This document shows, piece by piece, positions 1 through 10,024 of a stretch of 64,000 nt of DNA (positions are counted from its first letter, which is position 1; every line of letters starts with the position of its first letter). Under the pieces are notes generated by a model. It was not told where the DNA came from and did not search any database. It worked only from the letters and a program-made list of their open reading frames with translations. The stretch covers positions 782,525 to 846,524 of the forward strand of contig CAJNDS010000001.1 in the NCBI GenBank assembly GCA_905221605.1, read 5' to 3'. The stretch is from Symbiodinium natans (taxonomy: Eukaryota > Sar > Dinophyceae > Suessiales > Symbiodiniaceae). The translations under genes and the position numbers were made by a program.

Positions 1-374
1 AAAAAAAACGGGCGGGCCCTCTTGGCCGGTGTCGCGAGCGCGCACACGGATGCGCCTGGGCTGCCAAAATTAGAAGGACAAAGAGGGCTCAGGATACAGA
101 GAGAGCCTCAGGAAACTAAGGGGAGTTTTAGGGCACACTCAACCCGGCTTTCCTTCTTGGTTCGGGTCTTAGGGTTCGGCTCAGGGCTTATAAGGTTGAG
201 GGGCCCTGTAACTCAACCCAAAACCCCTAAACCCTGAACCCCTAAACTCCAAGCCCCTAAAGCCCCTAAAATCTCGAGCACAGTTTTCGCAAAAAGGGGA
301 GCCCTAAACCCTAAACCCTAGACCCTAGACCCTAAACCCTAACCTCTATCCCTAAAGCCCCCTACCCCATAAAC

Positions 375-422
375 TCGAGCGCCAAGCTGCTTGCCAGTCG
401 GCCCGGTGCCTATCTCGATCAC
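375..422 (-). CDS. candidate exon, VIEIG-type repeat
   Basis: After a pyrimidine-rich stretch ending GGAG, an open 16-codon segment reads VIEIGTGPTGKQLGAR and ends before GTTTATGG, a possible GT donor. An exon at 13771-13844 begins VMEIGVGASGDR in the same way, so these look like paralogous exons of one domain type. The function is unknown. A kinase-like WMAPEV string directly upstream is judged accidental (see rejected items). Confidence 0.35.
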
Positions 423-591
423 CTCCGGTGCCATCCAGAGAGGGGCGCTTTGAGGCTTCAAGGGCTTCAAGGGCTTTAGGGGTTTTAGGGGCTTTAGGGG
501 CTTTAGGGGCTTTCGGCTTTCAAGGTTTAGAGTTTAGGGTTTAGGGCTTAAGGTCTAGGATTTAGGGTTTGGGGTTTAGCCCTAAGAGGGA

Positions 592-639
592 GGGGTCGAA
601 GATGTCCTCCTTCTTGCGGTTCACATGGTCGTAGATGTG
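592..639 (-). CDS. candidate exon, DHVN motif
   Basis: The minus frame reads HIYDHVNRKKEDIFDP. The exon at 13771-13844 has RDHVNER in a comparable position, and 13078-13131 has SDHIKKTK. Splice ends are unclear. Probably the same unknown gene family as the neighbouring exon at 375-422. Confidence 0.3.
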
Positions 640-699
640 TAGGAGACAGGATATGCATGGCATGCCCCGTGCATGTAAGGGTACCCACCACAAGCAGAG

Positions 700-813
700 T
701 CATAAAAAAACAGCCTTCGACCCTAAGGCGTACCTATACCTATCCCCTACATAAATGCTCCTGGCTTTTTTCCATGCGGGCTTGAGGAAGTCGTCAACTA
801 ACTTGTCAGCTGC
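700..813 (-). CDS. candidate terminal exon
   Basis: Following ACAG|GCA on the minus strand, 37 open codons end in TGA. The peptide is basic and aromatic (LVDDFLKPAWKKAR, then VGDRYRYALG). It contains no known motif. Opening at AG|G and lying on the same strand as its neighbours support it. It is too short to name. Confidence 0.35.
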   Translation of the reverse strand, partial: AADKLVDDFLKPAWKKARSIYVGDRYRYALGSKAVFL

Positions 814-988
814 CTGTCTCTGTCATGTTTCGTGAGAAGTAGACATGTTGAACTAGACTAGAAGCACATGGGCAACATTACATTAGAGGATCACAAACAT
901 ATTGGCATCAGCGCTTTGTTTCGCTCAGCTTCAAAGGAGCCTGTCGATTTCTGCGCACGTAGATGTCCGCAACACATCCACTCCTCCC

Positions 989-1068
989 TAAGGGCCCAAG
1001 TATCTATATAGCATACACTTGGCCCTTAAAAGGGGTTGCCATGTAGTAGCTTGAGGGCCCAAGTATAT
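989..1068. mobile_element. short palindromic element, GGGCCCAAGTATAT family
   Basis: A small unit with ends ACTTGGCCC...GGGCCCAAGTATAT and inner CTTAAAAGGGG. Related units lie at 1100-1140, 23000-23060, 25085-25142, 34106-34200, 36936-37028 and 38157-38233. It has no coding capacity. It is MITE-like in form; mobility is inferred from dispersal and from presence/absence between the duplicated FNIP genes. Confidence 0.5.
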
Positions 1069-1223
1069 CATAACCCTAAACCCTAAACCCTAAACCCATG
1101 TAGTCGCTTTAGGGCCCAAGTATATCATGGACCCTTAGGGCCTGTAATCAAATTTCCGAAGCTCAGATCACCTGCAGAGTCTGTATCTGCGCTGACCCGC
1201 CTTCGGCTTTTGCATCATCTTGG

Positions 1224-1585
1224 CTACTGCTTGCGTGTGACGCTCACAATCTTCTCCGGGTCATAGACGACGTAGTTGCCTTAAGGCTCGGGCCAGCCCT
1301 CTGTGTAAACGTGCTGAAGCACCCATGAAACGCTTAGAATCCCTCATTCCCGCATCGTTTCGCCTACCCCCCCCGGCCTTGGCCGCCTTGGCACTTGTAG
1401 GGATAGCCTTTCGTCTCCACCTCCAAGACCACTTGCCCCCCATTCCGGCAGCGACGCTTGGCATCTTCGCTTGAAGAGGCCATGTAAAAGCCAGGGCCAG
1501 CCACACCCTGCTGTCCCGGTTGCAAGCCTTCCTCCTGGATCTGCTTCCAGGCCTTCTTGGTCGTGACGTGGTAGTAGGTTGGCAT
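1224..1585 (-). CDS. compact PARP/ART-fold ADP-ribosyltransferase-like protein (2 exons)
   Basis: Exon 1 is 1585-1387, the intron 1386-1280, and exon 2 1279-1224 (stop TAG). The spliced product is 84 residues. The start is the ATG giving MPTYYHVTTKKAW; the longer frame upstream opens only with TTG. ART-fold landmarks are present: the first strand with the NAD-binding His (YYHVT, H6), GPGFYMA with the second-position Tyr (Y34), a VVLEVE strand, and a C-terminal NYVVYDPEKI strand. In PARPs the last strand usually reads NEYIVY with the catalytic Glu. Here that position is GN, so the triad is H-Y-N and polymerising activity is doubtful; mono-ADP-ribosylation or an inactive binding fold is possible. 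The intron is AAG|GC...AAG|GC, a GC-AG intron with AAGGC at both ends, typical of dinoflagellates. A second in-frame donor at 1377 would add three residues. Function inferred from motifs only. Confidence 0.6.
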
Positions 1586-1619
1586 GGTGTTACGGGGAGC
1601 TTCACACAGCAGACTCGAG

Positions 1620-2030
1620 CCAATAAACCCTATGAGAACTGAACAGGTTAAGGTTCCAGATCCTGCCAATCCGCCCCTGTGATATCAACCAACCTCGCCC
1701 TTCTAATCCCTCTCCTAACATTCAAGCCCCCCTGCCCACCTAATATTAAATAGCCCTCATGTATGATAACACGTGAAAATACTCGAATCGGATTTTGAAT
1801 ATTAGGCAATAATCCCTACTCTGGAGCAGACCCTGGACAAAATGTACATACTGCTTAGGTATAAGTAGCTGCAATAGTAGGCACCCACAACCAAAAAAGT
1901 ATTAAAGTATAGTACTCCAAACCCAGGGATTTTTTGAAACACCACTCCCAGCTGGCAAGCGAGCAGTGCTGGGAAGGACCACCCCCAAGTCTCACTGCTA
2001 ATGTGTGCGCTAGAAGACTCAAGCCCAGAA
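1620..2030. other. no gene recognised
   Basis: Unique, moderately AT-rich sequence between the ART-like gene and the first long CCCTAAA array. No exon-like frame, RNA or repeat was recognised. It may hold the promoter and 5' end of the ART-like gene, but no TATA-like or spliced-leader acceptor signal can be called. Confidence 0.4.
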
Positions 2031-2033
2031 CAC

Positions 2034-2125
2034 CCTAAACCCTAAACCCTAAACCCTAAACCCTAAACCCTAAACCCTAAACCCTAAACCCTAAACCCTA
2101 AACCCTAAACCCTAAACCCTAAACC
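2034..2125. repeat. telomere-type heptamer array (CCCTAAA)n
   Basis: About 13 uninterrupted copies of CCCTAAA, the complement of the TTTAGGG telomere repeat known from dinoflagellates and plants. It is internal, so an interstitial telomeric sequence. A second array of the same polarity follows at 2425-2495. Confidence 0.9.
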
Positions 2126-2235
2126 GCCCGAAAAACACAATATAGGATGGACATGATGGGCTGCATGAATCACAGGTCCTTTCTTGATAGTTTAGGGTTT
2201 AGGGTTTAAGGTTTTTGGGGTTTAGAGTTTTAGGG

Positions 2236-2420
2236 TGAACCGCAGGTCGTTTTTTGATAGATGTGCCGCAGTGCTAAAGCCACTGGGCATCGAGAAGCAT
2301 GTGGAAATTTCAAGCTGACCCGAACTGGAGCATGCTGGAAGGAAACGCCAGCTAACCAGGCACCAAGACTTACCTTGTATGTTCGGGTACTTTCGTGGGA
2401 CTTAGTAGGTGTATCATACT
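2236..2420. other. possible exon, strand ambiguous
   Basis: The segment is open in a plus frame ending KPLGIEKHVEISS then TGA, and also in a minus frame. The plus peptide is natural-looking, but neighbouring exons are on minus. Not assigned. Confidence 0.2.
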
Positions 2421-2664
2421 GAACCCCTAAACCCTAAACCCTAAACCCTAAACCATAAACCCTAAACCCTAAACCCTAAACCCTAAACCCTAAACCAGCC
2501 TCCTGACATGACGTGGATGGCACACTTGTTTCCACACGAGCTTGGTCACTGCTCTGCGCTGTACTTGTGCAGCGCCGCGGCTACCGCCAATCCAAAAGAC
2601 TCTGCCCTTGGCGCCAAATCACATCTCCTTACTTCTCCGATAGCTAAGGGCGAAAAAGGGGAAC

Positions 2665-2815
2665 CCTAAACCCTAAACCCTAAACCCTAAACCCTAAACC
2701 CTAAACCCTAAACCCTAAACCCTAAACCCTAAACCCTAAACCCTAAACCCTATAAACCCTAAACCCTAAACCCTAAACCCTAAACCCTAAACCCTAAACC
2801 CTAAACCCTAAACTA
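2665..2815. repeat. telomere-type heptamer array (CCCTAAA)n
   Basis: About 21 copies of CCCTAAA with one TATAAA interruption near 2750, among the longest uniform arrays in the window. It ends in AAACTAAATAAAG. Confidence 0.9.
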
Positions 2816-2856
2816 AATAAAGAAACCCCCCAAAAAGTTTAAAGTTCAACTATTGG

Positions 2857-3008
2857 CTAAGTAAGTCTCATCTCGACGACCAATGTAAAGCAGCGGGCCT
2901 CCTGTTGGAAGACCTCTCCCAAATTGCCTGGGTGCGTGTTCTCCACATGTTGCTGTGCCAAGCGTGGCAGTAAGAGGGTATAAAGCGAGAAATAGAAAGT
3001 TGATGTCC
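2857..3008 (-). CDS. candidate terminal exon opening at TTTAG|GG
   Basis: 49 open codons end in TAG. The middle reads LLLPRLAQQHVENTHPGNLG, then EVFQQEARCFTLVVEM, an unbiased composition that looks coding. No other AG lies upstream, so the best acceptor is the last heptamer itself, TTTAG|GG. Its phase does not fit the exon at 3044-3119, so the two are not joined here. Confidence 0.45.
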
Positions 3009-3043
3009 CTAAACCCTAAACCCTAAACCCTAAATCCTAAACC

Positions 3044-3119
3044 CTGCGGGACCAGCGGCTAGCCGAATGCGACCACTCTCCCATCTTCACCGCCAGGTCT
3101 CTGACCCCGCGCAGCTTGC
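3044..3119 (-). CDS. candidate internal exon
   Basis: Opens after GCTAG|GC and runs LRGVRDLAVKMGEWSHSASR to CGCAG|GGTTTAGG. CCCTAAA lies on its lower side and TTTAGGG on its upper side, the common arrangement here. Unknown protein. Confidence 0.45.
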
Positions 3120-3150
3120 CTAGCAGGAACCCAGGAACCCAGGATTAAAA

Positions 3151-3230
3151 GGGTTTAGGGTTTAGGGTTTAAGGTTTAGGGTTTAGGGTTTAAGGTTTAG
3201 GGTTTAGGGTTTAGGGTTTAGGGTTTAGGG
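3151..3230. repeat. heptamer array (TTTAGGG)n
   Basis: About eleven TTTAGGG units with a few TTTAAGG variants. It splits a dispersed repeat (the M4 family), whose halves lie at 3115-3150 and 3230-3300. The array therefore appears to have entered, or grown inside, an older element. Confidence 0.8.
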
Positions 3231-3301
3231 TCCCCTTTTTTGGCCTTAAAGGGGCTTATGAGGGAACCTAACCCCCTCAAAAAAAAAGGGGAATAAGGGT
3301 A

Positions 3302-6300
3302 CTATAGGGCATCCTGGTTGCCATGTTCCGGCACCTGCCCTGTTGCTACAGCCTCCGCCTCCGCATCCTGCTCATTGACCCAGGCCAGCATCGACAGGTG
3401 CTCGGACGTCTCGGCCGGAAGATGGCCTTTCTGAGCCAGCCACTGAAACCAACGAGCGGCCAAAAAGCGAGTGGAAATGGCCCAAGGCCCCTGGATGGGG
3501 TAAGGGCTTGGCCCCAGTCTGAATCCCTTCTCCTCGAGCTCCAAATCCAAGATCCTCCCGAGTTTTTTGGAGGGTTTTGGGGTTTAGGGTTTAGGGTTTA
3601 GGGTTTAGGGTTTAGGGCTAAGGGTTTTCGGGCATCCTCTCGAGCTTCTTGGGCGTTCCCCGCAGGTCGCCCGGCAGCAGCCGGGCCAGGCCCACCTTAC
3701 TTCTTCTTCAATGCCCAGAAAACAAGATTTAGGGTTTAGGGTTTAGGGTTTAGGGTTTAGGGTTTAGGGTTGAGGGTTGAGGGTTTAGGGTTTAGGGTTT
3801 AGGGTTGCGCTCTGTGATTCCAACAACATAAGGAAGCCCAAAAAATGCAAAGTCTAAAGTTCGGCGGAACTAAGTGTAACAAATATAAGTATACCCAAAG
3901 AAATATACACATACGCATATATAATAGAGTATAAGTACATATATAAGACAGCCATGATGAATAAATAAAATACCAATGATGATAATAATAATAATCATAA
4001 TAATAATAACCATAAGAATAACAATACTAATCAGAATAGGGAAATCATAATAAAAAAATTCAACAAACACTCATAATGATAATTAATAATGTTATTCATA
4101 ATACACAAAAACACAACAGTAATAACAAGAAGAAGAAGAAGAAAAATAAGACTAATCATAATAATCCTAAGCCACGGGAAATTGCGTGGCCCAAGGGGTC
4201 GACAGCACCACCGCTGCTTCGGAGCGGCGCAAGGGGCGGCCGCCATTTTGCCGGTCCTTAAGGCATTAAGGCCGTAAGGCCTAAACCCTAAACCCTGAAC
4301 CCTGAAGTCTAAGGCCTTACGGGTTTAGGGTTTATAGGGTTTACAGGGTTTATAGGGTTTATAGGCTTTATAGGGTTTAGGGCTGATCGGGTTTAGGGTT
4401 GATGGGGTCTAGGAATGATTGTGTTTAGGGTTTACAGGGTTTAGGGCCCAGCATAAGCCATCGTATCATCTAAGGGTATCCATTTTTTCGTGCTGGTTGC
4501 TAGTTCACAAATCGCCCTAAACCCTAATCCCTAATCCCGAAACCCTAAACCCTAAACCCTAAGCCCTAAACCCTCCCAAGCGTCATAGGTGGATCCCAAA
4601 TCACCAAAGCTGTGCATCTCCACAAAGCCGCGCACCTGGCGCTTGGGAATGATCTCTTAGGAGTTATGGTGCTTAGGGTTGGGGTTTAGGGTTTAGGGTT
4701 TAGGGTTTAGGGTTTAGGTTTTTGGGCTTAGGGTTTAGGGTTGAGCTCGTTTTTTTGTGCTTGGGGTTTAGGGTGTCGGGTCGTAGGGTTTAGGGTTTCA
4801 GGTTTGGCTTGCTTTCATGGCCACCTCTTTGGAAGCTTGGCGTAGCTCCTCCAAGGCGCCACGGTAGCGTTGTTCCAGGGACTCCAAGGCACCCTGTTGT
4901 AGATGTTGAAGGCCCCACGCACCTGAGATTGGAAAGTGGGGTAATGTGGAGTTGAGTTTAGGGTTTAGGGTTGAGGGTTTAGGGTTGAGGGTTTAGGGTT
5001 CAGGATATCTTTCGGGAAAGGTGGCTTGCCCGCTTTCGCGAAGGGGGGCTGCGAGCTTTCCCATCTTTACGAGTCTATGGCTTCGTGGCTTCAACTGCCC
5101 ATTCTCTCTCCATCCAGCCTGAGGGAACATTGGGATGCTCCCTCGTATACTAACAGTCCTTTTATAGGTATTAAAGGGGCTTTTAGAGGTTTAGGGTGTA
5201 GCGTTTAGGGTTGGGATGTTCCCCCTTATACTAGCAGTCCTTAGTAGGTATTATCATAGGAGGTACTAAATCCATACTAAGGACTGTTAGCATAAGAGGG
5301 AACATCCCAAAGGAAATGCCCAGAGCAGAAACTTTAAACACAGTGCGAAAACGGCATGGTATTCAGATCGAGTCTGAACATCAGCCCATACAGATAGACC
5401 AAGGGGCTGATGGCCCCTTTGCTGAATAAGGTCTCAGTGGATGCTTGCTCTCGCCCTTTCCAGCCCCGGTTCAAATCCATCAGGCCCCTGGGAAGCAGCG
5501 GCCGATATCCTCATGGGTTCCAATTATGGCCATTTAGGGATAAGCAAGCCTAATTAAGGTCATTTAAGAGGGGGGGGGTAGTAGCCCTAAACCCTAAACC
5601 CTAAACCCTAAACCCTAAACCCTAAACCCTAAACCCTAAACCCCCTAAACCTAGGGGGGGTAGTAGGGAAACCCTTGATATCCTGGCGCTGCCAACGTCC
5701 GGCACGCTGCCTCGAAGGCCTCGCCACTGCCCTCGTCGTGCCATTCGTTCATCTCTTCCGCCACCTGAAGGGGTTCAGGGCTTCGGGTTTAGGCAGGGTT
5801 TAGGGTTTAGGGTTTAGGGTTTAGGGTTTAGGGTTTAGGGTTTAGGGTTTAGGGTTTAGGGTTCAGAGCTGAGGCCAGGAAGAATCGTGACAGGGGAGAT
5901 CGCTCAGGTCATGACGGAGTGGTGCATGAAATGACGCAGACCCTTGAGCAGAAACCCTAAACCCTAAACCCTAAACCCTAAACATGCAAAAACCCAGGAC
6001 ATGAACAGCAAAAATAGGTGCCTGAATCATTAGAATGGGCTGTTGGGGGTTGGTATGGTATGACTACAAACGGACCACAAGGCAATATGATTACATTTCT
6101 AAGCCATGAGCAGTAATATAGGGAACCTGAATACAAATGGACCACCTAAGACCCTGACCCTAAACCCTAAACCCTAAACCCTAAACCCTAAACCCTAAAC
6201 CCCAAACCCTAAACCCTAAACCCCCTCTATTGGCCTCGAGCTTGTTGTGGGGCCATCCCTTGATGAAAGGCCCCACTGGCTCCAGGTCGACGGTCGCGTG

Positions 6301-6335
6301 CGGCGCCACCAGCAGGACTGGGAAGGAGCCCTTTC
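3302..6335 (-). CDS. six-exon gene, unknown protein (5' incomplete)
   Basis: Exons: 6335-6235, 5764-5683, 4922-4813, 4653-4573, 3695-3637, 3554-3302. All five junctions keep phase. Landmarks are a hydrophobic start (SFPVLLVAPHATVDLEPVG), VAEEMNEWHDEGSGEAFEAA, a Gln/Glu-rich helix likely to form a coiled coil (LQHLQQGALESLEQR, then LEELRQASKEVAMK), GFVEMHSFGDLGSTYDAWE, LLPGDLRGTPKKLERILDLE and a Trp-rich tail (ARWFQWLAQKGHL), ending in TAG at 3302. Splice ends are CTCGAG|GC, CCAG|GA, AAA|GC, GGAG|GG and GAGAG|GA with AG|G acceptors (AGAG|A once). The smallest intron (82 nt) has GAG|GAT at both ends. At least 227 residues; no family recognised. The upstream exons at 7155-7618 do not match phase, so an exon is missing or they belong to another gene. 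Confidence 0.6.
3870..4180. repeat. AT-rich low-complexity tract
   Basis: Runs of ATA, AAT and AAG triplets interrupted by short unique words, far more AT-rich than the surroundings. Several short frames exist on both strands but encode only Ile/Met or Asn/Lys runs and are not genes. It lies inside the 877-nt intron of the six-exon gene. Confidence 0.6.
5130..5172. mobile_element. M1 half copy
   Basis: TTGGGATGCTCCCTCGTATA followed by CTAACAGTCCTTTTATAGG matches one arm of the M1 element found 40 bp away. It probably remains from a second insertion or a rearrangement. Confidence 0.5.
5211..5310. mobile_element. MITE-like element M1, copy a
   Basis: A 100-bp element with long terminal inverted repeats: left end TTGGGATGTTCCCCCTTATA, right end the complement with TAAGAGGGAACATCCCAA, and inner arms CAGTCCTTAGTA / TACTAAGGACTG. 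There is no coding capacity. Three more full copies are at 28688, 51938 and 61689, and a half copy at 5130-5172 is immediately adjacent. It lies inside an intron of the six-exon gene. Confidence 0.8.
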
Positions 6336-6454
6336 CTTGGTGGACTTCTGAACCCCAAAGGGGGTTTAGGGTTTAGGGTTTAGGGTTTAGGGTGTAGGGT
6401 GCAGGGTGTAGGGCTTAGGGCTTCTGAACTTGTAGGCTCCAATTTTCTGCAGTT

Positions 6455-6700
6455 TCAACAAAGCCCAGAAGGGTAAAGTCCTAAGAGCCAGCCAGAAGAA
6501 AGCCAAGTTTCTTTGCTGAAGATATGGCGCAGCCATGGCCAAGCGCACGGATTAATGTAGGGGCCTATAATTAGAATACGGTCTTGGGGGTTATGAAAGT
6601 ATATTCTTACAAAGGGACCATAATTGCCATAAGGGAATATTCTTAGCACTTATTCCGACCGCTATAGTAGCTAGAGGCAAGATGATCTGTGAATATCGGG
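6455..6700. other. no gene recognised
   Basis: Unique AT-rich sequence. A 64-codon minus frame exists but has no AG|G opening and no exon-like composition beyond chance. Nothing assigned. Confidence 0.3.
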
Positions 6701-6814
6701 GGATTCATCATTGCAACTCGTCGCAGATATGTTCAGGGTCAACCCCCGAGCGGGTGTCTTCCCCATACAAAGGTTGTCTTGCACAAGTTGTGTTCCATTG
6801 CATTCGTTAAGAGC

Positions 6815-6914
6815 TCATAGTGATGTGATCAGGCCCGCGTCATCCACATACGCGCAGCGCGAAGTAGCATGTTTCTCGACCGGGGCTTGCGTAGCCGCAG
6901 CGCAAGTTGTGTGA
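6815..6914 (-). pseudogene. possible reverse-transcriptase fragment (YVDD box)
   Basis: The frame reads KHATSRCAYVDDAGLITSL and then hits TGA. The same frame resumes as ALNECNGTQLVQDNL. A YxDD box followed by hydrophobic residues is the active-site signature of reverse transcriptases, and the in-frame stop suggests a dead retroelement relic. The match is one short motif without flanking RT blocks, so chance is a real alternative. Confidence 0.25.
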
Positions 6915-7154
6915 TAAAGGGTATCCCCTAGACCAAAAATCCTAAACCCCGAGGACGAAATCCTGAACCCTAAGTAGCCCGAAACCCCAAACCCCAAACA
7001 CCGAAGCCCTAAACCCGAAACCCTCAGCCCTAACCCTAAGCCCTAAACCCTCGAAACCCTTAACTCTAAACCCTAAACCCTAAACCCGAACCCCTAAACC
7101 CGCAAACCCTAAACCCAAAGCCCTAAACCCTAAACCAAACCCTAAACCCTAAAC

Positions 7155-7618
7155 CTCAGGATCGGCCTGAACCAGGGATTCCGGCTGCAGGCGGCAGAGC
7201 TGAGGACTGTCGAGGTCCTCTTCCCCCGAAGCCCTAAACCCAAAACCCGAAACCCTAAACCCCTAGTTTCAACTGGGCAGCTACTGTTCGTCTGCATATG
7301 TGTTGTGTATATATATATATATATGAACAAGTGCTTGTATATAGTTTAACATAGAAATACCTGTAAATATTCAATACCAAGAGTTTTGAGCTCTACACCC
7401 TCCCCCTCCCCCCCCTCAGCTCAAAGAAGCCTACCCTAGACCCTAGACCCTAGACCCTAGACCCTAAACCCTAAACCCTAAACCCTGAACCCTAAACCCT
7501 GAACCCTAAACCCTAAACCCTAAACTCAGCTTCCAGTCCTCCCGCTCACCTCGGCACTCGGCAGAAGCAGGGTTGGGCGTTGGAGCCTACTCCCAGGACT
7601 TACTCGCTTGCTGAGTTC
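7155..7618 (-). CDS. two joined exons of an unknown gene
   Basis: The exon at 7618-7550 opens after CTTCAG|GAA and reads ELSKRVSPGSRLQRPTLLL to GAG|GTGAGC, a textbook donor. The exon at 7217-7155 opens after GAAGAG|GAC, reads DLDSPQLCRLQPESLVQADP, and ends GAG|GTTTAGG, where the heptamer itself supplies the GT donor. Both are phase 0 and join cleanly. They may be upstream exons of the 3302-6335 gene, but an intervening exon would be needed. Confidence 0.5.
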
Positions 7619-8259
7619 CTGAAGCCGACGCACCCAACAGCCCGAAACCCTCAAGGTTTAGGGTTTAGGGTTTTGGGTTTTGGGTTTAGGATTTAGGGTT
7701 TAGGGTGTTTCAGGTGGGCGCGCTCCCAGCTGAAGTTAGGGCTTCGGGTTCAGGGTGGCTACTGTTTATAGCTAAAGTATAAAGCTACACACCTGAACCT
7801 GTCTTGATTTTTGCTAGCCTTACCGGATTCATGGCGCAGTAGAGCTAGGAAAGGGTCCTTTCTCTCTCCCTGTCGCACCTTGAGACCCTTTTTTAAGGCA
7901 TGAAACTCCCTAAACCCTAAACCCTAAACCCTAAACCCTAAACCCTAAACCCTAAACCCTAAACCCTAAACCCTAAACCCTAAACCCTAAACCTCCACTT
8001 CTCTCTCCCTGGTCACACCTTGCGACCCTGGCCGCTCTGATATTTTGGGGTCTTGAGTTTAGGTTCTAGGGGTCTTTTGCGCCAGATCAACCATTTAGAA
8101 AGCGCATGAACGAAGCGATGGGCCCAAGTAAACCATTTTAAACTGTAGTGAAATATAAGGAGTAGAAGGGCGCATGCACATTCACCTAGATTTTAAGGGG
8201 GTCATGTTGTCTGGGGGGCAAGAGTACTAGTATACGTGCCAGTTAACATACTGTGATTC

Positions 8260-8490
8260 TTGGCTCGGCTAAGCAGCCTTGGAGAAGAAGGAAGCCAGTT
8301 TTGCTTAAAGAGGCTTAACCCTAGGAACAAGGGAGAAGGGTACCACAGGACATTGCAAACAACAATTACCTCTACAAGCCTCTCAGAAACTGTACAAGGT
8401 GCCTGGCATTCATTTCTTGTTGAGAACCAGCATCGTAAATCCGAAACCCAAACCCCCTACCAGCCTACAACCCTAAACCCTAAACCCTAA
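8260..8490 (+). other. open segment, coding strand uncertain
   Basis: Both a plus frame (CLKRLNPRNKGEGYHRTLQT) and a minus frame stay open for more than 60 codons. The plus frame has no ATG start. The region is unique rather than repetitive, so it may contain an exon, but strand and ends cannot be settled by eye. Confidence 0.2.
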
Positions 8491-8548
8491 ACCCTAAACC
8501 CTAAACCCTAAACTCTAAACCTTAAACCCTGCACCCTGAACCCGAACA

Positions 8549-8635
8549 CCAAGCTTCCTCAGCTTCTATGACCACCGAAGAGGCATGTCCAGGCCCAGAC
8601 TGAAGCACCCGAAGTCCAGCTAAGCGCTGCATACG
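8549..8635 (-). CDS. candidate exon
   Basis: The minus frame reads RMQRLAGLRVLQSGPGHASS and then VVIEAEEAW, with a CAGCGCTTAG acceptor-like word near the start. Unknown protein. Confidence 0.35.
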
Positions 8636-9187
8636 GTGCAATCCTCAAGCCCCTCAAGCCCCTCAAGCCCCTGAAAAGCCCCTGAAGCCCCTGAAGCCCT
8701 CAAGCCCTAACCTCTAAAGCCCGAAACCCCTACGCCTCTAAACCCCTAAACCCCTAAAGCCCTAAGAGCCTAAACCCCTAACCCCCTAGACCCCTAAGCC
8801 CTAGCTCCAAGTGCCCAACAGCCCTAACGCCAGGTCCTCATTAGATGCACAATATCTAGACCCCGAATCCCAAACTCTGAACTCCGAACCCTACCCGTCA
8901 ATCGAGAAAAGGTTCAACACACCTAAACCCTCAACCCCCCCCCCCCCATTTAAAGACTGTAGGTGCTGATAGGATTTGGGGCTCGCACAGCATAAGGCTT
9001 CGGAATGTGTAGGGCTTTTATGGCTTCTGGGGTTCTAAAGGCTGATAGGAAGCTTCCCCCAAGCCCTAAAAAACTAAACCCTAAACCCTAAACCCTAAAC
9101 CCTAAACCCTAAACCCTAAACCCTAAACCCTAAACCCTAAACCCTAAACCCTAAACCCTGAACCCTGAACCCTAAACCCTAAACCCT

Positions 9188-9264
9188 AGGCTAAGCCCGG
9201 CGCGTGTGAGCACGGGCCCGATACACTCCAGCCACATGCCCGGAGTGTACTTTGCCTTGGGCTT
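9188..9264 (-). CDS. candidate exon with GMWLECI motif
   Basis: After TTTCAG|AAG the frame reads KPKAKYTPGMWLECIGPVLT and ends near CTTAG. The word GMWLECI recurs in the exon at 16509-16594, again preceded by Lys residues, so the two exons are related. The pattern distantly recalls the GMKLEAVD core of MBT repeats, but this is not enough to assign a domain. Confidence 0.45.
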
Positions 9265-9698
9265 CTGAAAGTTGACGCCCAGTTGTGGGGTCTAGGGTTT
9301 AGGGTTTAGGGTTTCGGGTTTAGGGCTGTGTTTAGGGGGAAAGGGGCTTGCCGTAAGGGCCAAGGGCACAAGACCAAAAAGAACAAGGTTTGGGGGCTCC
9401 ACCAGGGTTTAAAGCTTAGCGTTAGGGTTTAGTGTTTCAGCTTTAGGATTCTGGGTTTCAAGCTTGGGGCTTCTGGGCTTAAAGTTCAGGGTTTAGGGTT
9501 CTTGGTCTCAGGTAACATTGAAGGCCTTTCAGATGTACTGAACCCTGTAGCTGGGATCATATACCCACTTCTGATATCTTCCCTAGAATTCCGACTTTCA
9601 AACGGACTGCTCTGACCCCGAAATTCCTGAAAACCTCAACCCTACACGATGAACCCTGAACCCTAAACCCTAAACCCTAAACCCTAAACCCTAAACCC

Positions 9699-9780
9699 CT
9701 GCAAGATCTGAGAGCCGCTCGTTGGGATGCTCCTCAGCCGGGGCGGCCGGAGCCCAGGACAAGGCCTGCCCGGAGCTGCA
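9699..9780 (-). CDS. candidate exon
   Basis: Opens after CCAAG|TGC and reads SSGQALSWAPAAPAEEHPNE to TTGCAG|GGG. Twenty-seven codons plus one base, flanked by CCCTAAA below and TTTAGGG above. Pro/Ala-rich linker-like sequence; function unknown. Confidence 0.45.
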
Positions 9781-10024
9781 CTTGGAGGGTTTAGGGTTTA
9801 GGGTTTAGGGTTTGGGGTTTGGGGTTTAGGGTTTAGGGTTTGGGGTTTAGGGTTTAGGGTTTGGGGTCTAGGGTTTGGGGTTTAGGGGGTTTAGGGGGTT
9901 TAGGGGTTTAGGGTGTTTAGGGGTTTAGGGATACTACGGCCCTAAACCCTAAACACTAAACCCTGAACCTATTGTATATAGGGTACCAAAAAGATCCCGA
10001 AGAATAGTTGGAGGCCCCGGGCAC

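Noticed and set aside
423-449. WMAPEV, resembling the APE motif of protein kinases, on the minus strand
   Set aside because: It lies upstream of the better-supported AG|GTG exon start, in what would be the pyrimidine-rich intron end. No other kinase motif is nearby, and the following exon matches a non-kinase exon at 13771.
3870-4277. Ile/Met-rich and Asn/Lys-rich frames
   Set aside because: Products of an AT-rich low-complexity tract inside an intron of the six-exon gene.
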